NCBI GenBank assembly: GCA_002794775.1 | Contig: NBAY01000007.1 | Coordinates: forward strand, 744,001-808,000 | From: Porodaedalea pini | Taxonomy: Eukaryota > Basidiomycota > Agaricomycetes > Hymenochaetales > Hymenochaetaceae | Length of the DNA: 64,000 nt | Direction: 5' to 3' | Part shown: positions 37,025 through 48,658 of the stretch, one piece after another | How the letters are laid out: each line of letters starts with the position of its first letter | How positions within the stretch are numbered: the first letter of the stretch is position 1 | The notes under the pieces: generated by a model | The model's input: only the letters and a program-made list of their open reading frames with translations | What the model was told of the DNA's origin: nothing | Database searches by the model: none | Translations under genes and position numbers: made by a program

Positions 37025-40000
37025 TCATGGCATAGTCTGACATTGTATTGAATCGACGGTCTCTGCGATGGCTTTCAAACATCCTTCGCCACTACAAAAA
37101 AAACGACGACGTCCAGTTGAAATACGAAACGGTCGATACACAGTCGTTGGAGGGTCACGAAACTGATGGCGGCGGAAGGACCATAAACCTACCTGTCGAA
37201 ATGATCGGGTCCTTCCAACGAGGTCCTGGTCTATCATGGACCTCGAACTTCTTCACCAGATCTGAGACGGGGAGCTCTTCATTGGACTGAACGGACCATA
37301 CTTTGACAGAACCATCCTCGTCGCAGAAAGCAAACATATACGGAACTGATCCAGGGCCTGGTCGGGCCGCAAAGCTCACCGGTCTCTGCGCCACCGCTTG
37401 TGCGATCGGCGTTGTGAAAATGTGCAGCGCTGAGAACCAGTCGTCGTTGGGTTTGCGGTAGAGGACCACCACTTCGCCTAGAGAATGGTGTGTCAGGTGT
37501 GACCGAACTTCCTAAGTGGGTTGAGGGAGACTTACATCCTGATGCGCCAATAATCATCTTGTCCTCTTTACCGTGGAAAGTGACCATCCCGCCGGGTGCT
37601 CTTAGCTCCTCGTCTATCTGAGTACGATCCCAAAGGTCAGACACTTCAGCGATAGTCAGGCTGGGACGGTCGGAGATGCGCAGCTCAGCTACTTGTACTC
37701 CTCCCTTAAGTTCCTATTCAGAATCGAGTGCTTCACTTGTTAAAAAGGTAGGCGACTCACTCGACTGCCGTGCAATAAGACCATTCGAGCCTCAGGAGAT
37801 ATAGCCAAGGACGTGTGCCCAAATGAAACATCGTGTTTGCTTTATGGTATAGTTCGACTTCAGCAAGCTGCGGACAGTTTCCAATAGAGCCAGACCTTTG
37901 GATTGAGTCTTTATCTGTGTTGAAGACTAAAACACGGATGCGAATTGCAAGTTCATTGAAAAGAGAACGCCAATTTGCTCCATAGCATACCTATTAATTG
38001 AGTCCGCGATCCTTCTGCCATTCCATTTGTTTCTTCTAGTATGTCCACAAGACATAAAAGGTATTTCCTGCCAAAGAATACCATATCGCTTGTACGATCT
38101 AGTACGCACATCCTGGAAAGATCGTATGACCGAAGTTCCTGCTTTAAAGTCAGTGCACATCTAGAAAAACCCGTTCTCCCCAGGAATACCTTGCAGTTTC
38201 TATCCTGTAAGTAGTCAGCAAGGGAAGGCTAGCGTATAACATGACATCCACTCACAAACACTTTTATTGACTTGTTGACCGCGCAAGCAAACCCTTGCGA
38301 AAAAAAAACTCAGTATGCTACTTCCTCTACACCTTACACGAAGTTGCATACCTGATACCCCAGCATCCTCCAAATCGACCCACCGTACTGACCTGACGGT
38401 TAGGTCAAGGTGACCCGCTAAATTTTCATCAGGATCCTGCAGAAATAATAAACTATACTGGTACTTGACTAGAACGCAATGGTACACACCTGCGAAGCGA
38501 CTATCTTCCAAACGGAGACTGCCTTGGACGACCTGACGAGAAGATCTCTCTTCGTACTCCTAAATTTGAATGAGTGGCAGTATTTATCGATTTTGGCGCG
38601 CACAATTACCATGCAACTTGCTGCACTGAACCTCCGTGCGGCACGCGATAGGTGTTCAAAACCGCAAAGTCGCCGTTCTATGCTTCTGGGGTTCACCAAA
38701 AATATACGAGACAGCAGCTTACTAACTTACCACATCGTAAACTGTTACTGAATCCGAGCTAAGATACGCGGCTCAGTTCAAGTCCGCTGTATCAAATCAG
38801 GGAAAATTCACAAGCCAGAAGCCAGGAGTTCGCCATCCGGGGAGAAGATGAGGATTTTCTCGAACGGATTGTATTCGGCCTAGCAGAGTTCAGCCATGAC
38901 TCGAAAATCCAACGGGATTGCACAATCACCATTTCTTCAGACTCGACGGCGGAATTTTCTGATTCTGAATCACTTTTGGGAGAAGCTATTATCTTGTCCA
39001 GAGGAGCGACCGTACTCCATGGCTCTGCAGCCTCCGGAGGGAAATAAACCTCGTTGATTTCTCCTGAGAGTGACCTCTCAGAGTTCTCTGGGATCAGTAG
39101 AGGTTCGGCGAGTGCACCTTGAGATCAACGGTAGTTATTATTAGCACCAGAGAGCACCCAATCCGACAGAGTTACCCACCTCTTTCGAGATCGGGACTCT
39201 GCTTCTCGCCTACGCTCACAGGAGCTGAAGTCTTGACTCGTTTGGCTGTCATTGATGTGTAAAGCTCTATAAGTCTCCCTCGAGCTCGCGAGCCGTGCTC
39301 TCCGATCCGACCAACACGTTCCTGGACAGCTAAAACTGCAGGCGACAGAAGCACGTCTTTCACTTCTAAGGAGTACTCATCGTGTCCCAATTTCCATCGC
39401 TCAAGGAGAAACCACCCAGAGATAAGAAAAACAGCATATGCATGAAACCCTGCAAAAGCCGTAGGGACAGCGGCAGAAACCAGTCGTCCCTACCGCACTA
39501 GCCATCAGGATACGAGGAAAGCCGTCGAAGCATAGCTGACCTACCTGCTGGATCGCGACTTGGAAAGCTAAGAGGCATAATCCGACCGAGAAGACGATTA
39601 GCGCGGTTATTAGTGCAAACATTGGCCCGTTGCGGAGCCATATATCGGCCCAGATTGGCAGCGACTTGTCCGCTTGTCGACTGCGAGAGCCAGTGAGTGA
39701 GGAGTAGGTCCGACATTTTTGGAGTTCAAGTTTAGTAGAAGCTTACACAGCCGACTGACGCCACGTCATGACAAGGAGACTGTACACTGCAGATGCAGTG
39801 CTGAAGACGAGCGAGATGAACCACAGCGTGTTTGTTACCGGAGCCAGAGCGGAGCCAGAGACATCAGCGGTGATCTGTAGTGTTGTCGCCGTGACGCTAG
39901 ATAAGAATGTAGCAACAGTGGTCAGGTTTAGGTAGCGTTGGGTTGAAAACTCCTGGGTTTGCCGGATCGTGGCAATTTCTTGGAACGGAATTAGCAAACG

Positions 40001-41357
40001 CAGGCTGAACTGCAGCAGAATAAGCTCACCTTTGTCAGCAATGTCGGCGAGTTCACGAACAAAGCTTTCAAGATCGGATGCCAAGGGCTCCCACACAACA
40101 GCATCCAGATGACCAGCCACTGGGGAGACGTATAAATGACCTGTATGGGATACTTTGAGTGCGGCTGCCTGCGAAAGTTGTTTGGCCTACCGCTTTACCA
40201 TACTCGACATCCAGCTTCGTTGCAGTTATCTAAAGGATTCAGTAGTCAGCATGCATGTACCGAAAATAGAATGAAAGCGATTCGAACAAGGAGCCACGCC
40301 TTTATTTTCTGCAGGTGGTCAAAAAAGCTTGTGTTGAATATTCCGAGCTCCTTGAACGAGTTTTCCACTTCTTCTATAGCCTTGTGAGAAGCGCTGAGAG
40401 CCTCCACGCAGTCGGAGGTCCCTATCCAACCTTGAGTCCCTATTGTCAAAGGGCGATCGATACTTCTCACAAGTAGCATTCATATCCCAGGTAAACGATT
40501 TCCTGAACGTCCGAGTTAGCCAAAGATCACGTCGCTGCAAGTCAAGTTAAAATATCTCACGCTAATTTAGTGAGCTCATTTTGCATCAATTCCAGAGCTC
40601 TTGCAGAGCGACCTCCGCCGCCGAGGGTATTAAGCGAGCTTCGGATTTGAAAGGTCTTTCATAAAAGGATTCGTTAGTCTGGAAAAATGTATGGCAAGAT
40701 GATGCCTTACAAGTTGACCGTGATTTTCGCATATCCTATGCAGGGTTGCAGTTTAGTGCAAGTTAAGTATGAAGGTGAAGTTAACCAAGCTCACTTTTGC
40801 AAGCGAGCAACGTTCTGCGGTCTACTACCGCTCTTGTCCTTTTCGTTCTCCTTATGTAGATAATCCCGCGGTAGTCTCGATGATGTCCCTTGTGTTCCTG
40901 GCATAAAATCCCTTAGCGGAGTAGTGAGGCCGACTCGAGTCCGGTACCTGTTTCTTTGATCTTCTTGCTGCCTAGACAACAAGTAATAATATAATAAGTG
41001 ACATAATCAAGAATTACGCGCACGAGAAATTGTATACCTTCACTGTTGGGAACGATCTCTTCGACACTCACTGCCTCAGAGTCTGCTTTACGGTTGAGTA
41101 ACTTGACTTTTTGATACGAAAGAAGGGAGCTCACCATCGCTGTCATCGAAATGGCCCTTTTCATCAACGATGTCTGCCAAAACGACCAAAAGTCTGCGCA
41201 AGAACTTTCTCTGGCCCATCGTTATCCTTCCAGAACCCTTGTCTCGTTCCAAAGAACTCTTGCGAGATTCGCGGCCTATTTCACAGAGCGGTGAGTATGA
41301 CTGGATAACTCATGAGGGAGAACAAGACTTACTGCGTCGACCACGCGGTACAGTCAT
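37025..41357 (-). CDS. membrane-anchored WD40-type propeller protein (frame break near 37838)
   Basis: About 27 short exons, roughly 950 aa. Exons I can place on the minus strand: 41357-41333, 41275-41135, 41085-41072, 40967-40795, 40735-40711, 40655-40561, 40502-40471, 40421-40261, 40229-40199, 40119-40030, 39978-39747, 39680-39541, 39449-39180, 39117-38930, 38879-38812, 38758-38731, 38677-38610, 38559-38490, 38436-38352, 38293-38256, 38204-38190, 38138-38110, 38067-37991, then 37926 onward and three more to the stop at 37025. The N-half is helical with hydrophobic segments (TVATFLSSVTATTLQI; TLWFISLVFSTASAVY; GPMFALITALIVFSVGLCLL; AYAVFLISGWFLL). The C-half shows propeller blades (ILIFSPDGELLASG, SVTVYDV, VQQVAWSTKRDLL, CDEDGSVKVWSV). 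Exons of 14 and 15 nt occur. At about 37835-37842 the frame must shift by one base. Early exons 3-9 are less certain. Function unknown. Confidence 0.68.
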
Positions 41358-41528
41358 GGTTATACTACAGCTTCTCCTGGTTGTTGAGTTGTTGAGTAAA
41401 AAGAGAAGGCGGTACAGAAGAAGTAGAAAAGTGTGGACAGAGAGAGGGTCGAGGGGCGTGCCCATCAGTTCGACATATTTGTCCTTATTTGCGCGACATG
41501 AAGTAAAACATACCTGATACATGCGATA

Positions 41529-42142
41529 CTATATAGCGACCCCTCTTTACACTTTTCCCTCTTTACACTTTTTCAATTTCACCATATTCCACATCACTTC
41601 TCGCCTCACAAAAATTTGTGAAGATGTATTCAGACCACATAAATACAGTATAGATGCTTCTGTGGCAAAAAAATATGTACATAAATTAAAATTGTTCATT
41701 CACATGCTTCATTCACATGCTTTTGAGCCCAACTGCCCTCAAAAAGCATATATATGTATTTTTTATGAAGTCTTGGGCAGTGATGTGTTTTATACTCACA
41801 TATACACATACCTGATTTTTTTTAAGCCAGAATCTTTTGATTGTGAATTACAGGAGAAGAAATAATCTCAGAAGTGACAAAGAGTGACAAAAGCTTTGTG
41901 GTGTGTCCTGAGAAACACGACGATCCCACAGGCCTGTGCCCCATGACATTGTGTGACAAAAAGTGTAAAGAGGGGATCCAATGCATTACATGTCTGTGTA
42001 CCTCTCAAAAAAATCGCTAAAATGTTCTCTAAAGCACAGCTACATAAATTGCAAGTAGATACACTCATTTAATTTTTTTGGAAGTGAACAAGTGTTGTGT
42101 TGAAGCTGTAGGCAAAAAGTGTAAAGAGGGGTCGCTATATAG
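41529..42142. mobile_element. MITE with 28-bp terminal inverted repeats (TA flanks)
   Basis: The ends 41529-41556 and 42115-42142 are perfect inverted repeats of 28 bp beginning CTATATAGCGACCCC. Each is flanked by TA, the target duplication of Tc1/mariner-like transposons. A second direct copy of the subterminal block (CCCTCTTTACACTTTT) follows the left end, and another inverted copy lies at about 41958-41975. The 614-bp element is AT-rich with no transposase frame, so it is non-autonomous. It sits 171 bp upstream of the start codon of the WD40 membrane gene. Confidence 0.85.
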
Positions 42143-42304
42143 TATAGCTTAATATTGTCTGAAATCTCTTCAGTTCTCATAGAAAACCCTGGATTGTCTG
42201 TCGTCTGTCGTACTATTTAGCTAGCTAACAGATCTGGAACTTAAATTTTAAGATCTGATTTCTAAAACTCTACTACTAAATTAGGAGATAAAATTAATAA
42301 TATA

Positions 42305-42646
42305 CAGGTGGTTCCGAAAAGTGTTCGTCACCCCCGTTTTCGGAATCGATCGACATACCCAAATGTGGAAGGTTAAGACGCTGATTAATACACGTCGTCT
42401 GTCTTGTCCTTCACACAAAACCAGGCCAGAATAGTATGCACAGTTCCCTATTCCTCAAGTTTGCATACACACTGTAAAAATGACAACATCTTGTGTACAG
42501 GTAATGCAAAAAGTGCAATAAAAACAATAAGAACAACACAAATGACATGCTTGATGAAGGTTTTCATTGGCATGTTTACCTTCTGAATTTGGGTATGTCG
42601 ATCGATTCCGAAAACGGGGGTGACGAACACTTTTCGGAACCACCTG
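42305..42646. mobile_element. mariner-like MITE with 60-bp terminal inverted repeats
   Basis: The outer 60 bp on each side (42305-42364 and 42587-42646) are perfect inverted repeats beginning CAGGTGGTTCCGAAAAGTG, flanked by TA on both sides (42303-42304 and 42647-42648). The 342-bp element has no coding capacity. CAGG-type ends with a TA duplication are those of the Tc1/mariner superfamily. Perfect identity of the arms suggests recent origin or amplification. Confidence 0.92.
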
Positions 42647-42799
42647 TACGATAATGCAACCGCACGCTCAGGAAAACACGCAAAGTCACATCGCGTACCC
42701 TGCAGGTAGCTTGAGCAATTCAGACAGCCCGTACCACGCAATGAATCGGTATAGAATTTACAGGTGAGTGCCTTGCAACGATGATGTCTTCGGCGTGGA

Positions 42800-42957
42800 A
42801 GTGAAGGAGGGACGAGCACTTCGCCGACGCCTAGATGAACCAGGAACAAAGGCGGCTTCGAGCCGCGAGGATTGAGACAAGCGAGAGGATTGTAGCTGGG
42901 GGGGCGGGGGGAAGGAGAAGAGAGTGAGGCGTCGTGAGTCGCGGTGATCTCGCTCAA
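42800..42957 (-). pseudogene. relic of an NRPS-like synthetase thioesterase domain
   Basis: On the minus strand, PPSYNPLACLNPRGS followed by KPPLFLVHLGVGEVLV resembles the start of the thioesterase domain of fungal NRPS-like synthetases (atromentin/aryl-acid type; usual wording KPPLFLVHPGVGEVLVF). Similarity stops abruptly after VLV, and no adenylation, carrier or complete thioesterase domain is found around it. It is therefore a fragment, probably left by decay or transposon-mediated capture. The identification rests on one short motif. Confidence 0.4.
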
Positions 42958-43991
42958 GTGGTCGCAGAGTTGTCAGATTTCCGGTTGGCGTAGCATTTCA
43001 ATCGTCGGAAGATCATGTATGCCGAGATGCTCTTGAAGGGTGTGTGCTTCAAGCGCGCGAGACGCATAGATGAGGCTTTGCCGACGTCAAACAGAGTCTG
43101 GGTGCGCTTCAGGGATGTGATGTCTTGGGAGGAAGTGAAGGAGGGCAAAGACAGAGGGCACTGGTGCGGAGAGTAGCCGCCTGAGGGTATCGATGATTCG
43201 CTGGATGTCACAGGTCGAGGCAGCATGCGAGGACGAGGCTCAGCGGTGACGAGTACTGCTCCTCGTAGACCTGGAGCATGGAATTATGCTATATGATCAA
43301 CTAAAAAAAAAGATTAGATATCGAGTCGCGCTACGATGGCAAAAGGCACTCACTCATATGCAATTCACAGTCAGCCAGTCGAGAAATCGGAGGCCTTCCC
43401 TGGCATATGCCATTATACCATAGTCCTAATATTGACTGCGGATGCGAGTTCGGGAACTGGAAGCCGTTCACCCCGCCCAAACTCCCGCTCGCTCCTGATT
43501 CAGAACCACATGCGCCGGAGGAGCAAGGGGGGGAAGCATCTGGAGCTTGGCCCCTGACCCTGCGAACCTTCCAGCTCGCTCATGTCGACAAGACGTCCGT
43601 GGTGCTGGTCGTGCGGACGGTGGAGCACAGCACGGCACGCACACCGTACACTCCTCTGCGGTGAGTAAGCGGAAGTGCTGGCAGATCATCTTGGACGTGG
43701 CACTGAGATAGCCAAAGATCGCCATGAAGCCGATCAACTCATGCGAACCAGATTATCTCCGAGTAATTCCGAAACCTGCGTGTATCACTGTATGCATACA
43801 AAGCGCAGAACATATATATGCGTACAGGTTTAGTTGTATATACTTCTGCTTCTCGCCATCAGGGCCGACAAAAATACAACATGTCGGCGTCGAAGAAGAA
43901 AAGGGAGAGGAGGGAGAGGAATAGTCAAGACTACAACAGTTAGATCGCATAAATTTCACCATATACATAAAATACTTAGATTCAAATCCAA
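42958..43991. other. accessory interval without intact genes
   Basis: About 1 kb between the synthetase relic and the bZIP gene. Short frames on both strands lack domains. A further part of the synthetase relic may extend to about 43226 (-), but I cannot support it by motif. Confidence 0.35.
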
Positions 43992-44993
43992 TCATGCAGC
44001 AATGGCGACCTTCTTCCCTTCTCCGTTTGCGTTGTCTTCGGCCGCTCGCTTCCGCTTCGCGCCGGACGCCTGGTTGGGATTCGGGCTCTGGGCGACCTGT
44101 GCCCCCTGACTGGCACCAGTAACGCCGACGACGAGACCTTTCAGCCAGCCGTTCTCACGACGCAGGCCCTCGCACTCGCGTTCCAAAGCGCTCACGCGCG
44201 TCTCCAGCTCCTGCGCGCGCCGCTCGAGCGCAGCCTCGCGCTCCTTCTTCTTCATCCGGAAGCGCGCGGACGCCGCCGTGTTGCGCCGCCGCTTGTCCTC
44301 CGCGGGCGAGAGCCCCGTGCTCGCACTGCCGTCATCGGCTTCCTCGTCGACGGCGGTGGGGGCGGGGGAGGAGGAGGAGACGGCCGTGGACGCCCTGCGC
44401 GTGCGGGAACGCTTCGTCGGCGCGGCGTGTTCGCGAGCGGACGGTGCGCGCTGCGGGCCGGTGGACAACGCCGCCGGCGCGATGCCGAGTGCCTGCGCGG
44501 GGGGTAGGAATGGTGCGTTTGCGAAGGGGTAGGCAGCGAGCAGCTGGGCGAGCGTGGCAGCCTGCGGAGACGGCGGGGCGGCGGCCTGAGGTAGAGTAAA
44601 CGGGTCGATGCCGAAACCGGCGAAGAGGGCGCCCATGTCGTAGTGCGGCTGCTGTTGCGGGGCCGCCGTCGGCGTATTCGACACGGCAGTGGGGTTGACG
44701 GCGTTTACATGGCCCTCGAGCGAGGCGGGGCCCTCCGCCTCGATGTCGTCGTCCTTATCATCCTCCCCGACTAGCGGACTGGCAAGACCGTCCTTCGCGG
44801 AGGGCTTGTGCGAGTGCCGGTCAAGAAGGGGCTCGTCGGTCTGGAACGTGAGGTTTGACCACAAGTCAAGCTGGGCTGCGAGGTCCGGGAAGTGGTGGGC
44901 GTTGGCGAGCAGCGGGTCCTGGGTGTCCGCATATTGGTCGGCGGATGTGTCCGGCTGGACGATATTGAGCCCGTGCAGCGGTGAGGGCGCCAT
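43992..44993 (-). CDS. bZIP transcription factor
   Basis: A single exon of 333 aa starting at MAPSPLHGLNIVQPD. The basic region and leucine zipper lie at about 228-287: EDKRRRNTAASARFRMKKK carries the N-x2-A-A-x-x-R contact motif, followed by a heptad zipper (LERRAQELETRVSALEREC, LRRENGWLKGL). The basic region is closest in wording to the Met4/Cys3/MetR and Gcn4-type fungal factors that control sulfur or amino-acid genes, but the target is not deducible. The N-terminus is acidic and Gln/Pro/Ala-rich, as activation domains are. The tail has a Lys/Arg cluster (KRKRAAED). No introns, unlike every neighbour. Confidence 0.9.
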   Translation of the reverse strand: MAPSPLHGLNIVQPDTSADQYADTQDPLLANAHHFPDLAAQLDLWSNLTFQTDEPLLDRHSHKPSAKDGLASPLVGEDDKDDDIEAEGPASLEGHVNAVNPTAVSNTPTAAPQQQPHYDMGALFAGFGIDPFTLPQAAAPPSPQAATLAQLLAAYPFANAPFLPPAQALGIAPAALSTGPQRAPSAREHAAPTKRSRTRRASTAVSSSSPAPTAVDEEADDGSASTGLSPAEDKRRRNTAASARFRMKKKEREAALERRAQELETRVSALERECEGLRRENGWLKGLVVGVTGASQGAQVAQSPNPNQASGAKRKRAAEDNANGEGKKVAIAA

Positions 44994-45430
44994 GGTCAAC
45001 TAATCTCGTATGCTGTCACTTTGGAGGGGGTATTGCGAGACAGTGACGAGCACTTGCGAGACACGGTTTCTGCACGCAATGGTGGTGGATAAAAAGAGAG
45101 TTAGGGGAGGATGCGTTTATGCACGGAGTCATTGCCTCGGCGTCGGATTATAAATCGTCCTTCGCCGGTCCGATAGGCACATGGTACACTTTACATACTT
45201 CTCAAAAACATTTCATAGAAAATGTATTTCCGAGCACTAGTACTCGACAAGAAAACTTACTAGTACCAGTCCTACTAGTAGTAGTACTGACGCCGCTAGA
45301 AGAATGTATTGTGAACTCGATACTATATTTTAGACAAGTTGTGCATTGAGGGAGAAATGCCGCGAAGAAATTTGATTCTTTGTAATCGTCACCGAAATTA
45401 CCCATCGCGATTGATATTGAGTATATCTTA

Positions 45431-46172
45431 TCATGGGCGCCACCGCGACCGCGACCTTTTCAGAGACTCGCGGGAAAACAATAGGAGTAGGTGGTGGCTC
45501 GCTCTCAAAAGGAATGAAAGAATGGGGAGAGCCGATCTTTCGCCAACTCCTCTCGTCATATCCATTCCTAAGAGTTTGGCGGATATGCTCACTGTAAGGA
45601 GTTCATTCCTAGGTCTGGCATTCGATGCCTCCCCGAACTTAACGGCGACATGGGTGCTTCGAGCGACATCTTCTGCACGACAGAGGCGGGAACCGGCGGA
45701 GGCGAAGAGGACCACGACACCCTGTATGCGCATGGGAAAGTCGATGATGAAGACGAGTGTCTCCGCAACGGATAGGAGATACCTGTACATGGATGAAATT
45801 GCACCCCAGATTGAACAAGCTCCCGAAAAGAGACGTCGTCTGGATGTATTTGCTTTCCTTTACGGCACTAAGTGTTCCGATGAACTCACACTCTGCGTCT
45901 TCCGATATTCGCGCAGACAAACATGGGGAAGGTATTAATATTAATATTGCTTCCACTTTCATTGCCAGATCGTCGTCGTCGGCCTCATCGGCCATGCGAC
46001 TCGACATCCAAGAGGCCGCGCCGGGGACGTCTGCTAGGCGAGTGGCTCTCGCCAAAGCCTCGTTTACAAACGATATAACACTGCGAACCTGACCGTATGG
46101 GAGAGAAAGTCCACTCGTTGATGTTGACGTACTCGTTGTCCTCTTTATCAATGAAAGTTGATTGGCACGCAC
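45431..46172 (-). other. possible decayed gene
   Basis: Two minus-strand frames look more protein-like than chance: 46172-45800 (QVRSVISFVNEALARATRL, then WMSSRMADEADDDDLAMKV) and 45790-45431 (ETLVFIIDFPMRIQGVVVL, then LCRAEDVARSTHVAVKFGE). A GTATCTCC donor-like site lies between them, but no splice solution joins them convincingly, and no family is recognised. It may be a relic or an intron-rich gene that I could not resolve. Confidence 0.25.
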
Positions 46173-46649
46173 CCGAAGCGAGTTATCAGAACGCGAATCA
46201 CATCTTCATGAACACCATTAATATTATTGGATACAACGAGTGGTATGCAGATCCAAGATCACTGCCGATAGGTTATGACAAGTATCCAGTGAAGCCCTCA
46301 CTCAGGGGCCGGCCCGTGCTGATCATCTCTAATGGCCTATGATCTCGGCCGGATCAGACATGTATTTGCAATAATAATTGATAGTTCCAAAGAAATCTGT
46401 AGCAGCGGCAAGAGTGAATGCGGTATGAAAAACACGGCGGTTTTCTTCCATCTTCAGCGGATCAGACCAACAAAGCTTTCAGAGATTAATATTATAGATT
46501 GCATTTCATGCCGAAATCCAAACTCCTGAAAGAACAGAAAATAACAATGCTTTTCATTAAACACTTTCTACACACAACACGAAGAAAAGAATCCATCAGG
46601 CAAACGCTGCTCTCGCTGGCAAGCCCGCCGTGCACCTCCGAAGAAGCGA

Positions 46650-48658
46650 TCACAGCAAGACAAGCCAAACATCCTCGAGCCCGCTGCCAGAAGGCAAGCC
46701 GGTATAGTCCTCGCATTTGCATCTCTTATTCGCCGGCTTACTGTGCGTAGTCATCGTCTCCTCAGTGTCTTTCGAGGAAGGCCGATCTGAGCGTTCCTCG
46801 CGCTGCTTCTTGGGTTCTCTGTATTTGGCCGAAGCCTCGGGCTGAGGGGCGGGCCGGGTTCGTGGTTGTTCAGCCGCTTTCTTCGTCGGCCTCGCTGCCT
46901 TTGTTTCAGCTCTAGACTCCGGCCTCGCTTGCATTTGTATTTCCGCCCTCGACGCAGGTCTCGTATGTATTTCAGTCTTCATTCTAGACGCCGGTCGTGC
47001 CTGCAAGTCCTTTTCCACTTTGGGCTCTGACCTCTTCTGAGACTCGTTTTCCGCTCTCGATGCTGGTCGCGGACGAAACGCTCCGCCCGTCCTGCTCGCT
47101 GGCCTCGTGCGTGTTTCCTTTTCCTTCTCCCCACCCATCCTACTACTCGTCGATGATGCAAGGCGAGATGGTGGGCGGGAGCGTGCGTGTACGTTCGTGT
47201 GCGTACTCGTGGAAGACGAAGTGGATGATGCGAATTGCGCCTTCTCTTTCTCTCTTTCCTTCCCACTATCCTTCACGTTATCTAGTTGCTTCTGTCCTGG
47301 AGCCGGACCTCGAGCCGGGGCAACAGATGGGATAGGAACGGGCTCGGGTTTTGGCACCCTCCGAGGACCGCTTGTGGAGCGCCCCTTCATCGGTGGATCA
47401 GTCTCTAGAGGGTTTGGCGCAAGTTGTGCAACATCGAGTGCAGGAGAAGGAGCCGGTGGAGTTGGTGTCTTTGTCGGGCGCTGCGCACCTCCATGAGGTG
47501 CCGGTTGGCTCCTGGTCATGTCTGGAGCGATCGCTCCCGATGTCGGTAGAGCGTGACGGGAAAGAAGCGGGCGCGAGGGCGCCAAGGCCGCCGCGTTAGC
47601 TACTGCCTGACGCATCGACGGAGGAGGGCGAACGGGCCCTGACGAAGGTATCCGCTGGGGTGGGGGCGGCATGTCAACATTCTCCGTGACAGGCACGTCG
47701 CTTGGCGGTTTTGTGCTCCTGCCTATTTTCTCCACACGACTGGGTGCGGCAGAGCCGGTGCTGGAACTTTTAACATGACCTTTCACAGGTTCGCGCGAAC
47801 GAACGAAGGTATCCACTGGCTTGGCGGAGGGAGGTAACGCAGGGGCCGATGTCGACGCTGAGAGGGCAGAGGCTTGCGCTGAGCCTTGATATCAAGATAT
47901 TTCCTCATTACTGGGGTAAGAGGACCAATGAAGCTTTTTCATAATGAGCAAAGCTTATAGCACAACATGAGAGACTCAACTCACGTATCCACTCTAGAGG
48001 GAAAAAGAATTTTGTAGGCCTCGAATACCTTCCGACTACTTTTTCGAACGTCTGCGCTCGCGTCCCTTGCTGTAGCCTTTATAACAGCTTCGATATCCTC
48101 CACTCTGTTGGGCGCCTCGAGATCTGGAGGATTGTAGCAGTTGAGACAGGCCATGAGGAGGTCCGTCGCCGTGATGCGAAGAGTAACGGATTTGTCCAAG
48201 ACTGCGTGTCGGAGAAGGGGCAGAATGACGGGAGATTGGCAGTTTTCGACGATTGTTAATAGGCAAGCTTTCGCTCTTGCGATGAATATTTTGTTCGAGC
48301 GAGAGGCGAGGGCGAGAAGGGTGGGAACGAAAAGGGGAATGAGGGTCTCGAAAGGGCGCCTGAGATTAGTTGCAAGAGTTGCAAGCAAGTCCGTGGCGGA
48401 ACCGGATAAACGAGAGCGCTCTGAGTTGAGCGAGTTGTTTATAGGGCGGGCAAAGCCTTTGCAGGCTGCGATGAGTTGAACAGGATAGTCAGCCGCTGAG
48501 CCAATTGTCAAAGCGGTCAAACGGAGGAGGGCGTTGGAGATCTTGTCCCAGCTGTCCTCCGTTTCTGTAAGCTCGAGACCAGCACGGACTTCGCTAAGCT
48601 CATGCTCTAGCAGGACCGTCGACGAGCAGCATATTACTGCTGGTATTTTTGGTGCCAT
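46650..48658 (-). CDS. CLASP-type TOG-domain microtubule protein with apparent frame break
   Basis: Exon 1 is 48658-47985 (224 codons plus 2 nt) and exon 2 begins at 47933 after a 51-nt intron. It starts MAPKIPAVICC. Residues about 25-240 form a CLASP N-terminal TOG array of helical repeats (SWDKISNALLRLTALTIG, FETLIPLFVPTLLALASRS, ARAKACLLTIVENCQ, DVRKSSRKVFEAYKILFP). Exon 2 adds FIGPLTPVMRKYLDIKAQ. After that the frame must change by one base near 47872-47880 to enter the long downstream frame (ASALSAS..., ending at 46650), a Ser/Pro/Arg-rich disordered tail with repeated RPASR motifs, the sort of basic linker that binds microtubules. Without the shift the protein ends after about 32 more residues. 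CLASPs promote microtubule rescue. The protein (about 640 aa) is shorter than Stu1. Frame break may be a sequencing error. Confidence 0.75.

Noticed and set aside
38190..38204. 15-nt exon in the WD40 gene considered as an annotation artefact
   Set aside because: Rejected as an artefact and kept as an exon: both splice sites are good and the phase agrees on each side, though protein evidence for D-R-N-C-K alone is weak.
46097..46342. 81-residue plus-strand frame opposite the possible decayed gene
   Set aside because: Reads superficially protein-like but has no family motif and overlaps a better minus-strand frame.
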